Shown one piece after another: positions 22,426 to 31,633 of a stretch of 48,431 bases of DNA. The DNA comes from Clostridiaceae bacterium (GTDB lineage: Bacteria; Bacillota; Clostridia; DSM-8532). The position numbers and the translations under genes were made by a program. The number at the start of each line of letters is the position of its first letter. The first letter of the stretch is position 1. The DNA is taken from positions 1 to 48,431 of the forward strand of contig JAAYAD010000048.1 in assembly GCA_012719545.1 (NCBI GenBank). Reading direction: 5' to 3'. Below the pieces are notes generated by a model. That model saw only the letters and a list, made by a program, of their open reading frames with translations. It was not told the origin of the DNA and did no database searches.

Positions 22426-25400
22426 ATGAAAGGCAAAAAACTACTTGCACTTCTGTTAGTTGTGTCTATGGTTATCTGCATGATGCAGGTTCCCATATAT
22501 GCAACTAATGAGGCCACAGAAGATGCTGCTTCTCAGTTTGCTGATATGCCTGACAACTGGGCTACAAATGCGCTAAAGAATGCAGTGGCAAATGGCTTAT
22601 TAGTGGGATCAGGGGGCAAGATTCTTCCCAACGATTATTTAACCAGAGCTCAGATGGCGGCTATCATAGTACGTGCTTTTAATGCCAATGTAAAAGCCGA
22701 CATAAGCAGATTTGTTGATGTAAAGCCCACTGACTGGTTTGCAGACAGCATTGCTAAGGCATATCAGATGGGTGTAATAGTAGGCTCAAATGATAAGATG
22801 AATCCAACAAGCTATATCTCACGCCAGGAAGTATGCGCTATTATGGCTCGTGCTTTTAAACTGGAGCCTGAAAAGACATTAAACAAGACTTTTGCCGACG
22901 CGGATAAAATCTCTGATTGGGCAAAGGGAGAAGTTTATGCCGTTGTTAATGCAGGATATATTCAGGGCTACAACGGAAATCTTGATCCTTTAGGCTATGT
23001 TACCAGAGCTCAGTTTGCAGTAATTTTTGATAATTTCGTTAAACAGTATATAAGAACTGCCGGAGTATATGAAACAGTTGCAGATGGCAACATCATGATA
23101 AATGTTCCGGGTGTTACACTTAAGAACGTTAAAATTAATGGGGATCTCATAATCGGTGATGGTGTCGGTGATGGTGAAGTCATCCTTGATAATGTTGTAA
23201 TAACAGGAAGAATGGTAGTCCGTGGCGGCGGAGAGAATTCAGTCATAATTAGGGGTTCTTCCAGTGTTTCCAAGGTTATAGTATCCAGAGTGGATGGAGC
23301 CGTCAGCGTAAAAGTCGAGGGCGATGCGAATGTTGAGGTCATCTATATAGATGACGGCTCAGATGATGTAAACATTGAAGGTGCTGTAGGAAGCATAGAA
23401 ATTCAGGCATCTGATATCACCGTAACTACCAAGGGCGCAAAGATAGGTGCTATTAATGTTTCTGGCAAGAACGCATCTTTGGTTATAGATGAGAATACAG
23501 TAGTTGAAACAATTGATGTTGCAGGTCAGGCAGCCAATACGACAATGAATGTATCTGGTAAGGTTAATAAAGTTACAACCCAGGTACCTAAAACTGAAAT
23601 TGCTGGAAACGGTGAAGTAGGCGAAGTTCAGGTGCAATCAGGAGCAAATGACTCCAGAATAGAAACTCCCAATACAAAAATAAGTGTCAGTGAAGGAGTA
23701 ACAGGAGTTAAAGGCGGCGGCGGAACTGAACTGAAACCAGGAGAGACAGTGACCAATAACAACCAGGGTACTGGTGTTCAAACACCACCGGTATATGGTG
23801 GCGGCGGTGGCGGAAGTGGCCCTTCAAGGGTAGCAGTAAGAGCTGTCAGATTAGATAAAGAAAAATTGATACTGGAAGTTGGAGCAACAGATAAATTAAC
23901 TGCAACTGTTGAGCCTGCCAATGCTACTAACAAGAATATTATCTGGACTTCAAGCGATGAAGAAGTTGCAGCAGTTGACTCTACAGGTAAAGTAACAGCA
24001 GTTGCTTCAGGTGAAGCCGTTATTACAGTTAAAACTGAAGATGGTGGTTTTACTGCAGCATGTACAGTCAGAGTTGTTAACGACTGGTCAGAACTGGCTG
24101 ATACTACGTGGTACAGCGATGAAATTGACAGCTTTACAATCAGCTCGGCAGAAGAGCTGGCAGGACTGGCACTGCTTGTAAACAGTGAAGATAACCCCAT
24201 TAATTTTACCGGGAAGACAATTACCCTGGAAGCAGATATAGACCTTCTTGGGATTGAATGGGTGCCTATAGGATTTATAAATGAGCAGGTAGAAATTACT
24301 AAGGCAGATGAATACACACGCTGTGCCAATGTGTTCAAAGGTACCTTTGACGGAAACAATAAGACCATATATAACTTAAAAGTTGACAAAAGCAAAGAAA
24401 AAGCTGTTGGCTTGTTTGGCGTTGTCAATTTGGTCGATGGAGCCACCATTAAAGATGTTGTAATCGAGAATGCATTCATTAATGGCTTTACAGGAGTCGG
24501 AGCACTTGCAGGAATGGCAACGTCAGATTCAAAATGGGTATCTGGCATAGGACATGAAGCCCGCATAAGTGGTATAGAAGTAAGAAATTCATCAATTTCA
24601 GGATTAAAATACGTTGGTGGCGTAATTGGATATTCTACTGTATCAATTAAAGAAAGCACCGTATCCAATACTGAGGTTGCAGCTTATTATGTAACCGGTA
24701 TGGAAGACAGAATATCAAGTGGTGAAACTGCAGGTGGTATAGTAGGTAATCTGTATGATAATTTTAGTATAACCTCTTGTAGTGTAACAGATTGCTATAT
24801 AACCAGCCAAACCAGGGCTGGAGGAATAGCAGGAAGCTCCAGGTATGCACGCGATATTTCCTACTGTACTGTAGAAAATACTACCATTACTCTTGTTGAA
24901 GGCGAAGATGAAAAGGCAGAAAATGAAGGATATGCGGGTTATGTCTCGGGTAGAGCTGAGAACGCTGTTATTAATGCCAGCTCAGACAACGAAATAATTA
25001 ATTGTAAAGCTATTATTTATGGAACTGAAACTATAATATATCCTTTCTGTACACCTGTAAGCAAAGTTACAGTTAAGCAAAATGCAATTACAATGCTGGT
25101 GGGTGAGAATAAGAATATAGAGGCGACTATTGAACCTGCAAACGTATCTTATAAAAAGGTTATATATTCATCCAGCAATGAAAATGTTGCAGCAGTGGAC
25201 AGTGATGGTAACGTAGAAGCAATATCTCCGGGAAGTGCAACTATAACAGCAATATCAGCAGCTGATCCTTCCAAGAAGGCAACAGTATCTGTTATTGTAA
25301 CACCAATATATAATGAAACCAGTAAAACTGCTTACAATTCATTAAACGAAGCCATCAATGGTGCAGCTGACGGCGATACCATATTAATGGGATCAGCAAC

Positions 25401-27138
25401 TTACACAGTTACTGAAACCATATTAGTGAACAAGGCAATTACAATAAAAGGTGCTCCCAACTTTGCAACAAAATTTGTAACCTCCGGGGATAATAGTGTA
25501 TTCAACATTCGTGCAGCAGCAACGTTGGACGGAGTTTTGATTCAGAAGACAGACAGTTCGACCCAGGCGCTTGTGATAATAACATCAGACAAGGCAACTA
25601 TTAAGAACTCAAAATTCCTTGGGGTTTACACACAAGGCAGTTCTGAAATCTCAAGGGCGATTGTTCCTTATTCTGGAATTAAAGAGTTTACTATTATAGG
25701 CAATCACTTTGAAAGCCTCCGACAGCCGGCATATTTTAATGGTGGCAATACAGGAGTTGTGCAGGATAATTATGTCACCAATACACGTGGTTGGGTTGTA
25801 TGCGGGGATTCAAATATAATATTTATCGGGAATACCTTTGATTCAAATGCAGTAGATATAGCAATAATCCCCAATAATAATGATGTTAACAACTACGGTA
25901 CTACCCCTGAAGATATTATAGCTTTGAGCCAGTCTAACAACGGAGCTTATGTAGAAAATCAGCTCAGCAAGATTTCTGCAAAAGACGGTAAGCTGTATAA
26001 AACGGTAAGTATAACATCAGGGGATAAAACATCATATTTCTCTTCTATCCAGGATGCCATAAATGCTGCACAGCGCGGAGATAATATCATTAAAGTGTAT
26101 CCGGGAGATTATGGAACTGGAAGCATTGATATAATACAAAAAGACGGTGTCAATCTTACTCTGGAAGCAGCAGGAGAAGTAACATTAAAGAATCAGATAA
26201 GAATCAGTGGAGCCGGAAGGCATAATGGGGAAGAGACACTAACAATTAAAGGTTTCACCTTTGACTTTTCTGATGCTGCCAGTGGTGTAGACATTATTTT
26301 AGCAACTAAGAAATTACTGGACGATACCAACAACTACGCGCACAATATTAAAATTGAGAATAATTTGTTTATAGGCAATTTAAATGTTGTTGCTATTAGG
26401 ACTCAGGGGGCTTTTGGCTTAGAAATTAGTTCCTGTGAAGCTATTGGTTTACACAGCTTGGGACAAATAAATGGACAATCCAAATATTTCAGAGTTGTAA
26501 ACTGTACAGTAACAGGTGGAAAAAACGGCATTAACTATTATGGGCCAAGTGATTTATCAGTTGATAATTTCACCTTTAGTGGGACAGGATATGGAATACG
26601 TGCAGGCCAAAGCAGCGGGAATTTGCAGGATTCCAGACTAACAATAATTAATAGTGTGCTTATATCAAACGGCACTGAAGATGACAGCTACCCAGTAATA
26701 TTGCGAGGAGATGCTCCTAAAGATATTGAGATTTCCGACTCAAAATTGATAGGTCAGAATCAGTGTGTCATCTACAGTACGGTTCTGAATAATGGGCAAG
26801 GTATCACCTTAGAATTAAATAATAATGATTTTGGAGAAGATGGATACCAGAGCACCATACTTTTTGGGTTGGATCAGGCTACAATTACTGGCAATGATGT
26901 AACAGATGATATTAATGAAGAATTAGTAACGCCTCAAAATTCAGCTGAAGAGAAAGAAGTCCTTAATACTGAATACGAAAATGAGGCGGCAACGGACGAG
27001 GCAGAGAATACTGAAAACCTGCCTAATGAACAGGAAGCCGCAAATGACAATGCACAAAATCAAACTGAATCAGGAGAAGATACTGATAGTGAACCTCAAG
27101 ACGAAGTGACACCAGCAGATCAGCAAGACGAATTATAA
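22426..27138 (+). CDS. SLH-domain cell-surface protein with Ig-like and beta-helix regions, 1570 aa
   Basis: A signal peptide (residues 1-26, MKGKKLLALLLVVSMV... cut after IYA) exports the protein. Three SLH domains (about 38-85, 96-144, 156-206; FADMPDNWATNAL, FVDVKPTDWFADSI, FADADKISDWAKGEV) anchor it to pyruvylated wall polymer. Residues about 215-425 are a Val/Ile/Asp-rich beta-solenoid. After Gly-rich linkers (about 429-433 and 455-463) comes a Big_2 Ig-like domain (about 466-550), GLUG-like repeats (about 650-815), a second Big_2 (about 880-958) and a long parallel beta-helix region (about 970-1490). The last 60 residues are highly acidic. No catalytic site is evident; adhesion or S-layer-associated function is inferred. 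GAAAGGAG precedes the ATG. Confidence 0.88.
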   Translation: MKGKKLLALLLVVSMVICMMQVPIYATNEATEDAASQFADMPDNWATNALKNAVANGLLVGSGGKILPNDYLTRAQMAAIIVRAFNANVKADISRFVDVKPTDWFADSIAKAYQMGVIVGSNDKMNPTSYISRQEVCAIMARAFKLEPEKTLNKTFADADKISDWAKGEVYAVVNAGYIQGYNGNLDPLGYVTRAQFAVIFDNFVKQYIRTAGVYETVADGNIMINVPGVTLKNVKINGDLIIGDGVGDGEVILDNVVITGRMVVRGGGENSVIIRGSSSVSKVIVSRVDGAVSVKVEGDANVEVIYIDDGSDDVNIEGAVGSIEIQASDITVTTKGAKIGAINVSGKNASLVIDENTVVETIDVAGQAANTTMNVSGKVNKVTTQVPKTEIAGNGEVGEVQVQSGANDSRIETPNTKISVSEGVTGVKGGGGTELKPGETVTNNNQGTGVQTPPVYGGGGGGSGPSRVAVRAVRLDKEKLILEVGATDKLTATVEPANATNKNIIWTSSDEEVAAVDSTGKVTAVASGEAVITVKTEDGGFTAACTVRVVNDWSELADTTWYSDEIDSFTISSAEELAGLALLVNSEDNPINFTGKTITLEADIDLLGIEWVPIGFINEQVEITKADEYTRCANVFKGTFDGNNKTIYNLKVDKSKEKAVGLFGVVNLVDGATIKDVVIENAFINGFTGVGALAGMATSDSKWVSGIGHEARISGIEVRNSSISGLKYVGGVIGYSTVSIKESTVSNTEVAAYYVTGMEDRISSGETAGGIVGNLYDNFSITSCSVTDCYITSQTRAGGIAGSSRYARDISYCTVENTTITLVEGEDEKAENEGYAGYVSGRAENAVINASSDNEIINCKAIIYGTETIIYPFCTPVSKVTVKQNAITMLVGENKNIEATIEPANVSYKKVIYSSSNENVAAVDSDGNVEAISPGSATITAISAADPSKKATVSVIVTPIYNETSKTAYNSLNEAINGAADGDTILMGSATYTVTETILVNKAITIKGAPNFATKFVTSGDNSVFNIRAAATLDGVLIQKTDSSTQALVIITSDKATIKNSKFLGVYTQGSSEISRAIVPYSGIKEFTIIGNHFESLRQPAYFNGGNTGVVQDNYVTNTRGWVVCGDSNIIFIGNTFDSNAVDIAIIPNNNDVNNYGTTPEDIIALSQSNNGAYVENQLSKISAKDGKLYKTVSITSGDKTSYFSSIQDAINAAQRGDNIIKVYPGDYGTGSIDIIQKDGVNLTLEAAGEVTLKNQIRISGAGRHNGEETLTIKGFTFDFSDAASGVDIILATKKLLDDTNNYAHNIKIENNLFIGNLNVVAIRTQGAFGLEISSCEAIGLHSLGQINGQSKYFRVVNCTVTGGKNGINYYGPSDLSVDNFTFSGTGYGIRAGQSSGNLQDSRLTIINSVLISNGTEDDSYPVILRGDAPKDIEISDSKLIGQNQCVIYSTVLNNGQGITLELNNNDFGEDGYQSTILFGLDQATITGNDVTDDINEELVTPQNSAEEKEVLNTEYENEAATDEAENTENLPNEQEAANDNAQNQTESGEDTDSEPQDEVTPADQQDEL

Positions 27139-27156
27139 TTCTATCATCAAATCAAT

Positions 27157-27200
27157 AAGCCCCGTGTGAAAGCAATCAGGCTCTCTTACGGGGCTTTCAT
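27157..27200 (+). terminator. terminator after the SLH gene
   Basis: AAGCCCCGT (27157-27165) pairs perfectly with ACGGGGCTT (27188-27196), followed by TCATT. It lies between convergent genes; with only a weak T-run on either side it may serve both. Confidence 0.65.
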
Positions 27201-27261
27201 TATCTGATATTAATCTTAACATTTAACTACAGGTTTCCAAAGATTTTCCCTTAAGTATATC

Positions 27262-27822
27262 CTATAACTTAACAGAAGGATTAAACCTCGCCATAACAAG
27301 GGAATCACGAAACCTGCCATCCTCCATACAGCGGTCCATTTTAAGGTATCCTTCCTCAATGAATCCAAAAGCTCTGTATAAGTTTATGGCACGGGTGTTT
27401 AAGGCATCAACCTCAAGTGTTATTTTGATTATCCCATTTACATCAGCCCACTTAACCAATATATCCAGAAGTTTACGCCCGATTCCTTGGCCCCAGTAAT
27501 TCCGTAAAACCATAATGCCCAACTGTCCTTTATGTCTGCATCTGTAAAGGCCATTGGAGGCTAAAACGGCTATGCCCACCAATATTCCGTTGTAACGGGC
27601 AATAAGAAATAATTCCTTTGTATTGTTAAGCTTCTCCATGATAAAGTTATACTCCTGCTGCAATGTGAAATTAAATTCTTCAGGTCGTTGGGCAAGAAAG
27701 TCTGTTTCGGATTTGGCAAGGCGGATAAATGATAGGATTTCCTGTGCGTCAGTAGTATGTGCCGACTGGATGGTAAGTACGCCGTTGGGCATCATGAAAG
27801 CATTCAACCCGACGTAAGCCAT
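27262..27822 (-). CDS. GNAT-family N-acetyltransferase, 186 aa
   Basis: An acetyl-CoA-dependent acetyltransferase. Motif A LGIMVLRNYWGQGIGRKLL (about residues 101-119), with Q/RxxGxG/A for the pyrophosphate of acetyl-CoA, is clear. It is followed by ITLEVDALNTRAINLYRAFGFIEEG, the usual motif B with the N-x-R-A-x-x-L-Y-x-x-x-G-F pattern. Length and layout resemble proteins acetylating small amines or N-termini; the substrate is unknown. AAGGAGAT precedes the ATG. It stands alone, convergent with the SLH gene. Confidence 0.88.
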   Translation of the reverse strand: MAYVGLNAFMMPNGVLTIQSAHTTDAQEILSFIRLAKSETDFLAQRPEEFNFTLQQEYNFIMEKLNNTKELFLIARYNGILVGIAVLASNGLYRCRHKGQLGIMVLRNYWGQGIGRKLLDILVKWADVNGIIKITLEVDALNTRAINLYRAFGFIEEGYLKMDRCMEDGRFRDSLVMARFNPSVKL

Positions 27823-28090
27823 GGCCGTATCTCCTTGAACGTTATATATTTAAATTCTATGCCGTAAAGTATTTTAAATGCCCGAAATAGTCTCAAGATA
27901 CTTACATAAAGATGTATTAATCACGCTTTTTCGACTGAAGTAATTATTTTTGTGAACTTGCGTATAATATTGCATAACACAAGCAGGAAATATAAACGCA
28001 GAGCTATATGCTATTTAGTATTGCTCATGTTTATAAAATAAGCACAAGATTAGTAGATGATGTTTCATTACTTTAGTTTACTATAGTGTC

Positions 28091-28119
28091 TTGCACTTTA
28101 TATTTGAAGATGTTATAAT
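28091..28119 (+). promoter_or_regulatory. promoter of the gatCAB operon
   Basis: TTGCAC (28091-28096), 17 bp, TATAAT (28114-28119) gives a good sigma-A promoter about 105 bases before gatC. The leader holds a weak hairpin, CGCT (28139-28142) with AGCG (28176-28179), then seven T residues, possibly an attenuator. Nothing else is seen in 27823-28223. Confidence 0.75.
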
Positions 28120-28223
28120 TACAAAAATACAGCAAAGGCGCTGTTCAGACTGCATTACTTTTGTGCTGCCTGGATAGCGTTTTTTTAATTTATGCTAGGA
28201 TAGTGTTAACAAGGAGGTTAACT

Positions 28224-28514
28224 ATGGGCATAGATATAGAAACCATAAAGAAAATAGCAAATCTGGCTGCCATTTCTTTTGAAGAGAATGAACTTGAAGG
28301 CTTTGCAAGGGATTTCGATCTGATTATCGGATACATGGAACAATTGTCTAAAATTGATACCGGAGATATAAAGCCAATGGAACATGTTCTGCCGGTTCAG
28401 AATGTTTTCCGTGAGGATGAGGATACAAATCAAAATAACAGGGATGAGCTTATCAAATGCGCACCTGTTTCTGAGAATGGATGTTATATTGTGCCAAGCG
28501 TGGTGGAATCATGA
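28224..28514 (+). CDS. gatC: Asp/Glu-tRNA amidotransferase subunit C
   Basis: The small subunit that wraps around GatA and stabilises GatAB. At 96 residues it is normal for the family; IKKIANLAAISFEENELEGFARDF and IDTGDIKPMEHVLPVQNVFREDE are characteristic. ATG 28224 follows AAGGAGG; the frame is open further upstream without support. The stop overlaps the gatA start (ATGA), implying translational coupling in gatC-gatA-gatB. Confidence 0.95.
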   Translation: MGIDIETIKKIANLAAISFEENELEGFARDFDLIIGYMEQLSKIDTGDIKPMEHVLPVQNVFREDEDTNQNNRDELIKCAPVSENGCYIVPSVVES

Positions 28515-29971
28515 TGAGTATTTTGAATAAAACAATTAAGGAAACAAGCGAGCTTTTAAGAGCAAGAAAAATCGGGGTTGTGGAGCTTACCCGCGAATAC
28601 ATCAAAAAAATAGAAAAAGACAATGAAAATATAAATTGCTATATAACCGTATGTGAGAAAGAAGCACTGGACGCTGCCGAAAAGGCACAGAAGCTAATTG
28701 ATGAAGGGGAGGCTTCCCCATTATGCGGCATTCCTGCTGGTATTAAGGATAATATATGCACGGAAGGCATAAGAACCACATGTGCCTCAAAAATGCTTGA
28801 AAACTTTATCCCGCCTTATTCGGCAACGGTGGTGGAAAAGTTACTGGGGCAGGGAGCGGTTGTTCTGGGCAAGCTCAATATGGATGAGTTTGCCATGGGC
28901 GGTTCTTCGGAGAACTCCATATTCGGCCCTGTCAGAAATCCCTGGGATAATACCCGTGTCGCGGGAGGCTCCAGTGGCGGTTCTGCCGCAGCCGTTTCGG
29001 CAAATATGGCGTGCTTTACTCTAGGTTCCGATACCGGAGGCTCAATAAGGCAGCCTGCGTCCTTCTGCGGAGTAGTAGGATTAAAGCCCACATATGGACT
29101 TGTTTCCCGATATGGGCTTGTAGCCTTTGCATCATCCCTTGATCAGATTGGGCCTCTTGCCAAGGATGTAACAGACTGCGCCATTATTTTAAATGCCATT
29201 GCTGGTTTCGACCCCATGGACTCCACATCTGTCAATAAAGAATATGAAGATTATACCCAAGACCTTGAAAAAGGCGTACAGGGTATTAGGATAGGGCTTC
29301 CAAAGGAATTTTTCGATATCGGCCTGGATGATGATGTCAAGGAAGCAGTTCTAAACGCCGTTCGCCAACTGGAAGCATTGGGAGGTAAAGCTTATGAGGT
29401 TGGACTTCCATCCATCAAACATTCGGTACCGGCCTACTATATCATTTCTTCCTCAGAGGCCAGTGCAAATCTTGCCAGGTATGATGGAATACGATATGGC
29501 TACCGGAGCAGTAAAGCCCGGGATATTTCGGAGCTTTACAGGCTTTCCAGGGGCGAAGGATTCGGAAGGGAAGTAAAAAGAAGAATACTTCTGGGTACCT
29601 ATGCCTTAAGTTCCGGATACCACGATGAATTGTACAAAAAGGCTCTTAAAGTAAGGCGAATGATCTTTAATGATTTCAATAATGCCTTTGAAAACTGCGA
29701 TGTAATTGCTGCGCCCTCATATCCGGTGGCATCCTTTAAAATTGGCGAGAATATACAGGAGCCATTGAAAATGTACCTTGGGGATATTTACACCGCCGGT
29801 GTTAACCTTGCCGGCCTTCCGGGCCTTGTAGTGCCTTGCGGCCGCGACAAAAATGGTATGCCAATAGGTATTCAGCTCATTGGAAAAGCATTTTCTGAAA
29901 AGCTTCTTTTAAGGGTTGGATATGCTTTAGAAAAAGCAGTTGGCACATTCAGACCAGGGGAGGGCAATTAA
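28511..29971 (+). CDS. gatA: Asp/Glu-tRNA amidotransferase subunit A (glutaminase)
   Basis: An amidase-signature enzyme that releases ammonia from glutamine and feeds it to GatB for amidation of Glu-tRNA(Gln) and Asp-tRNA(Asn). The Ser-cis-Ser-Lys triad is visible: K79 (in AGIKDNIC), S154 (in AGGSSGGS) and nucleophile S178 (in GSDTGGSIR). The length of 486 residues is normal. ATG 28511 overlaps the gatC stop; ATG 28514 is an alternative. It ends directly before gatB with no gap. Confidence 0.97.
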   Translation: MMSILNKTIKETSELLRARKIGVVELTREYIKKIEKDNENINCYITVCEKEALDAAEKAQKLIDEGEASPLCGIPAGIKDNICTEGIRTTCASKMLENFIPPYSATVVEKLLGQGAVVLGKLNMDEFAMGGSSENSIFGPVRNPWDNTRVAGGSSGGSAAAVSANMACFTLGSDTGGSIRQPASFCGVVGLKPTYGLVSRYGLVAFASSLDQIGPLAKDVTDCAIILNAIAGFDPMDSTSVNKEYEDYTQDLEKGVQGIRIGLPKEFFDIGLDDDVKEAVLNAVRQLEALGGKAYEVGLPSIKHSVPAYYIISSSEASANLARYDGIRYGYRSSKARDISELYRLSRGEGFGREVKRRILLGTYALSSGYHDELYKKALKVRRMIFNDFNNAFENCDVIAAPSYPVASFKIGENIQEPLKMYLGDIYTAGVNLAGLPGLVVPCGRDKNGMPIGIQLIGKAFSEKLLLRVGYALEKAVGTFRPGEGN

Positions 29972-31411
29972 ATGGATTACGAAGTTGTTATTGGTCTTGA
30001 AATACATTCTGAGCTAAAGACGAAGTCTAAAATATTCTGCGGCTGCAAGAATGAATTTGGCGGCGAGCCCAATACAAAGTGCTGTCCAATATGCTTAGGC
30101 ATGCCCGGAGTTCTTCCAAAGCTTAATAAAAAGGCATTGGAATACGCCATCAAGGCAGGGATAGCCATGAACTGCAAAATATCCAGGTTCAGCAAAATGG
30201 ACAGAAAGAACTTTTTCTATCCCGATATGCCCAAGGCATATCAGATTTCCCAATATGACCTTCCAATATGCTATGACGGCTATGTGGATATAGAAGTTAA
30301 TGGAGAGAAAAAAAGAATTGGCATAGAACGCATCCATCTGGAGGAAGATGCGGGAAAACTCATGCACGATCCTTTTGGTCAGGGCTCATTAATTGACCAC
30401 AACAGATGTGGTGTACCCCTGATTGAAATAGTTACATGCCCTGATGTAAGGTCGGCGGAGGAAGCCAGGATTCTCTTTGAAACCATAAAGACAATTCTTG
30501 AATACACAGAGGTTTCGGACTGCCAGATGCAGGAGGGCTCTCTAAGGGCTGACGTTAACCTTTCGGTTCGCCCAAGAGGGCAGAAAGAATTTGGGGTAAG
30601 GACTGAGATGAAAAACCTCAATTCCCTTCGTGCGGTGCAGAGAGCAGCAGAGGCAGAGGCAAAGCGGCAGATAGCGGTTATTGAAAAAGGAGGCCAGGTG
30701 ATTCAGGAAACCAGGCGCTGGGATGACAACAAGGGAGAAAGCTTTTCCATGCGCGGCAAGGAAGAGGCCATGGACTACAGGTATTTCCCTGAGCCTGACC
30801 TTGTGCCAATTGTTGTTGACGATGCCTGGCTCAATGAAATTAAGGCAAGTATACCTGAGCTTCCGCTTAGCAGAAAGGAACGCTATGTAAACGAGCTGGG
30901 GATACCGCCTTATGATGCCGGCCTTATTACCATGAATAAAAAACTGGCGGATATTTTTGAAGAGGCTTATAAGGTGTGCGGAAATCCAAAGCTTGCAAGC
31001 AACTGGATTATGACAGATATCTTAAGAAGAATTAATGAGCAGGGAGATTCCGTCCTTGATTCATTAAATGGTGCAAAATTCGGTCAGATACTTCTTTTCC
31101 TTGAAAAGGGCGAAATTACTCAGGCATCGGCAAAACAGGCACTGGATACATTCCTTGAAACAGGAGAGGAACCTGAATCAATAATAAACAGGCTGGGCTT
31201 AAAGGTGCAAAGGGATGAAAATCTTGTCCTTGCAGCAGTTAAGGATGTAATAGAAAAGAACCCGCAGGCCATTGCAGACTTTAAGGCAGGAAAAACAAAG
31301 GCCTTCGGATTCCTGATGGGCCAAACAATGGCTGCCCTCAAAGGCAAGGGCGACCCTGCCCAGGTTAAAAAGATTTTAGAGGAACAACTTAACGCAGCAA
31401 TTAATGAATGA
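29972..31411 (+). CDS. gatB: Asp/Glu-tRNA amidotransferase subunit B
   Basis: The subunit that binds misacylated tRNA and activates the side chain with ATP before amidation. The N-terminal domain has YEVVIGLEIHSELKTKSKIFC, the Cys group FCGCKN...KCCPICLGMPG (zinc site) and RKNFFYPDMPKAYQISQYD; the C-terminal part (from about residue 295) contains the helical and YqeY-like tail that grips the tRNA. The length of 479 is normal. It begins at the base after gatA and is followed by a 222-base gap holding a structured element before aspS. Confidence 0.97.
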   Translation: MDYEVVIGLEIHSELKTKSKIFCGCKNEFGGEPNTKCCPICLGMPGVLPKLNKKALEYAIKAGIAMNCKISRFSKMDRKNFFYPDMPKAYQISQYDLPICYDGYVDIEVNGEKKRIGIERIHLEEDAGKLMHDPFGQGSLIDHNRCGVPLIEIVTCPDVRSAEEARILFETIKTILEYTEVSDCQMQEGSLRADVNLSVRPRGQKEFGVRTEMKNLNSLRAVQRAAEAEAKRQIAVIEKGGQVIQETRRWDDNKGESFSMRGKEEAMDYRYFPEPDLVPIVVDDAWLNEIKASIPELPLSRKERYVNELGIPPYDAGLITMNKKLADIFEEAYKVCGNPKLASNWIMTDILRRINEQGDSVLDSLNGAKFGQILLFLEKGEITQASAKQALDTFLETGEEPESIINRLGLKVQRDENLVLAAVKDVIEKNPQAIADFKAGKTKAFGFLMGQTMAALKGKGDPAQVKKILEEQLNAAINE

Positions 31412-31414
31412 GAT

Positions 31415-31601
31415 CAGACTGAGCAAAACTTATCAATTTCATATGCGGCTGTTCCCTACTGTCATTTAGAGCTCTGTGAAAATATCCGGTATATAGGTCG
31501 CGCCCGCAACGCTAGCCGTGCTTTGCTTTAAATGGCAGCAGGCAGTCTCTCAGTGAAAATTTCAATTATGTTTGCTTAGGGCAAAAGTTTTGCACAGTCT
31601 G
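31415..31601 (+). repeat. 187-bp structured inverted-repeat element between gatB and aspS
   Basis: CAGACTGAGCAAAACTT (31415-31431) and AAGTTTTGCACAGTCTG (31585-31601) are inverted copies with one mismatch in 17. Inside, CTGTCATTTA (31459-31468) pairs with TAAATGGCAG (31529-31538), one G-U, and after one mismatch CCT/AGG extends it. The ends are terminal-inverted-repeat-like, so it may be a MITE-like insertion; no target duplication is obvious. Alternatively it folds as a leader RNA for aspS. I find no T-box or known riboswitch sequence. Confidence 0.65.
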
Positions 31602-31633
31602 TCAAAGTAAAAGAAAATGGAGGAAGTGGACGT

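Noticed and set aside
23778..24668. 296-codon - strand frame inside the SLH protein gene
   Set aside because: Ser/Thr/Pro-rich antisense shadow of the repetitive Ig-like and GLUG coding sequence.
28138..28170. Second copy of the gatB-aspS inverted-repeat end (CAGACTGCATTACTTTT-like)
   Set aside because: Only short patches match the 17-bp end at 31415-31431; too weak to call a repeat.
28138..28187. Hairpin with T-run in the gatC leader as a T-box or riboswitch
   Set aside because: Only four base pairs are convincing and no T-box motif is present; noted only as a weak attenuator in the promoter entry.
31411..31633. T-box leader for aspS
   Set aside because: No AGGGTGG-type T-box sequence, no terminator/antiterminator pair before the ATG.
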